DNA from: Clostridiales bacterium UBA8960 | GTDB lineage: Bacteria; Bacillota; Clostridia; Peptostreptococcales; Acidaminobacteraceae | Reading direction: 5' to 3' | Length of the DNA: 6,660 bases | NCBI GenBank assembly: GCA_003482695.1 | Contig: DMYC01000405.1 | Span: 1-6,660 of the forward strand | Shown: in pieces, positions 6,165 to 6,660 of the stretch | Numbering within the stretch: the stretch's first letter is position 1 | How the letters are laid out: every line of letters begins with the position of its first letter | Position numbers and translations under genes: made by a program | The notes under the pieces: model-generated | Databases searched by the model: none | What the model saw: the letters and a program-made list of their open reading frames with translations, nothing else | What the model was told of the DNA's origin: nothing

Positions 6165-6660
6165 TCAAAAGTATGCGACATAAATAATCAAACCATATAT
6201 GAACAACGAAAGAACAATTGGAACGTAATGATTCACATTAAGTTTCAACGGATCCTCATTCCATCCAGGTTCATTGCCAAATTGCCTTCTTAGACTTTTT
6301 AGCACCTGCCTTAGACCCACTAGAAAAATGGCGCCTAACACTGCATAAAATATCATGACGCCAAGTATAACACTCGGCGAATTAAAAAGCAACTCTTGTT
6401 CTACCCCCTCCACTTGAGGAATGTCGCCAAGACTGTCTACAACATAGCTCATCGTAACTGCAATCCCATTGTTTGTAATGTGAGCGACAATCGCTGCGAA
6501 CAAGGATCCCGTCAACTGCACCAAATAGGAAAAAAAGATACCCAGAAGAATTGGGCCCAAAAGGTTTTGTGGGTTAAAATGAAAAATGCCAAACAGCAAA
6601 CCGCTAAAAATAGCGCCCCATTTTTTTCCGAGTTCAGACTCATAAGCATTGAGAATCGCA
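6165..6660 (-). CDS. CPBP/CAAX-type intramembrane protease (C-terminal part)
   Basis: The reading frame is open to the right edge, so the N-terminus is missing. It starts with AILNAYESELGKKWGAIFSG and continues LLFGIFHFNPQNLL. This is the region following the EExxxR motif in CPBP (Abi/CAAX) proteases, so the EE motif should lie just outside the window. The FxxxH-type motif (FGIFH) and the later HxxxN motif (HITNN) are both visible and are presumed to contribute to metal binding or catalysis. Several hydrophobic segments are present: around the FGIFH region, GPILLGIFFSYLVQL, a segment before LRQVLKSLRRQ, and a C-terminal one ending IIYVAYF. The family includes bacteriocin-immunity and membrane-protein proteases, and the substrate here is unknown. 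The stop overlaps the ribosome binding site of the methyltransferase. Confidence 0.9.
   Translation of the reverse strand, partial: AILNAYESELGKKWGAIFSGLLFGIFHFNPQNLLGPILLGIFFSYLVQLTGSLFAAIVAHITNNGIAVTMSYVVDSLGDIPQVEGVEQELLFNSPSVILGVMIFYAVLGAIFLVGLRQVLKSLRRQFGNEPGWNEDPLKLNVNHYVPIVLSLFIYGLIIYVAYF

Noticed and set aside
6157..6168. TTG start for the methyltransferase at 6168
   Set aside because: It lies within the Shine-Dalgarno sequence of the ATG at 6156 and would add four residues unlike the family N-terminus.
6597..6599. TTG at 6599 as the true start of the CPBP protease
   Set aside because: The frame continues upstream to the window edge and that stretch matches the family (LNAYESELGKKWGAIFSG), so the gene is partial, not short.
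1..6660. CRISPR array, insertion sequence, phage or defence island
   Set aside because: No direct-repeat arrays, transposase or integrase frames, or terminal inverted repeats were seen. The gene content is core housekeeping plus a few small accessory families.

Overview
The window reads almost entirely on the minus strand and looks like a chromosomal segment of a low-GC, Gram-positive bacterium, most likely a clostridium. The reasons are AT-rich sequence, strong GGAGG-type ribosome binding sites, consensus sigma-A promoters, a T-box leader in front of thrS, an infC-rpmI ribosomal operon behind a terminator-bearing leader, and a DUF6873-type gene, a family I know from Clostridia. I cannot name the genus.

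In the direction of transcription (right to left) there are three blocks. Block 1 (6660 down to 3155) is a tightly packed five-gene run with no internal terminator that I can see. It holds the C-terminal part of a CPBP/CAAX-type membrane protease (cut by the window edge), a class I SAM-dependent methyltransferase, the redox chaperone Hsp33 (hslO), a DUF6873 pentein-fold protein of unknown function, and a small DUF445 membrane protein. Spacings are -13 to about +33 nt, so co-transcription and translational coupling are likely. Its promoter lies outside the window.

Block 2 (about 3121 to 878) is a monocistronic-looking thrS unit: a consensus promoter, a 5' leader of about 270 nt with all main T-box elements (Stem I with AGAGAG, T-box motif, terminator with U-run), then full-length threonyl-tRNA synthetase. 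Uncharged tRNA would stabilise the antiterminator and switch on thrS. The specifier codon is not clearly a Thr codon, which is the main puzzle here.

Block 3 (861 to 1, running off the left edge) is the translation operon infC-rpmI(-rplT expected beyond the edge). It has a consensus promoter just behind the thrS stop, a leader of about 120 nt ending in a strong intrinsic terminator (L20-leader-type attenuator), infC with a probable AUU start codon, and the first 45 codons of rpmI. Two autoregulatory layers are therefore visible: attenuation by L20 and IF3 discrimination against its own AUU start.

There are no tRNA or rRNA genes, CRISPR arrays, insertion sequences or phage genes. Most of the window is ordinary core-genome content. 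The points worth a second look are regulatory: the ambiguous T-box specifier, the inverted repeat over the infC -35 box, the A7 slippery overlap between the DUF6873 and DUF445 genes, and the two poorly characterised genes grouped with hslO.
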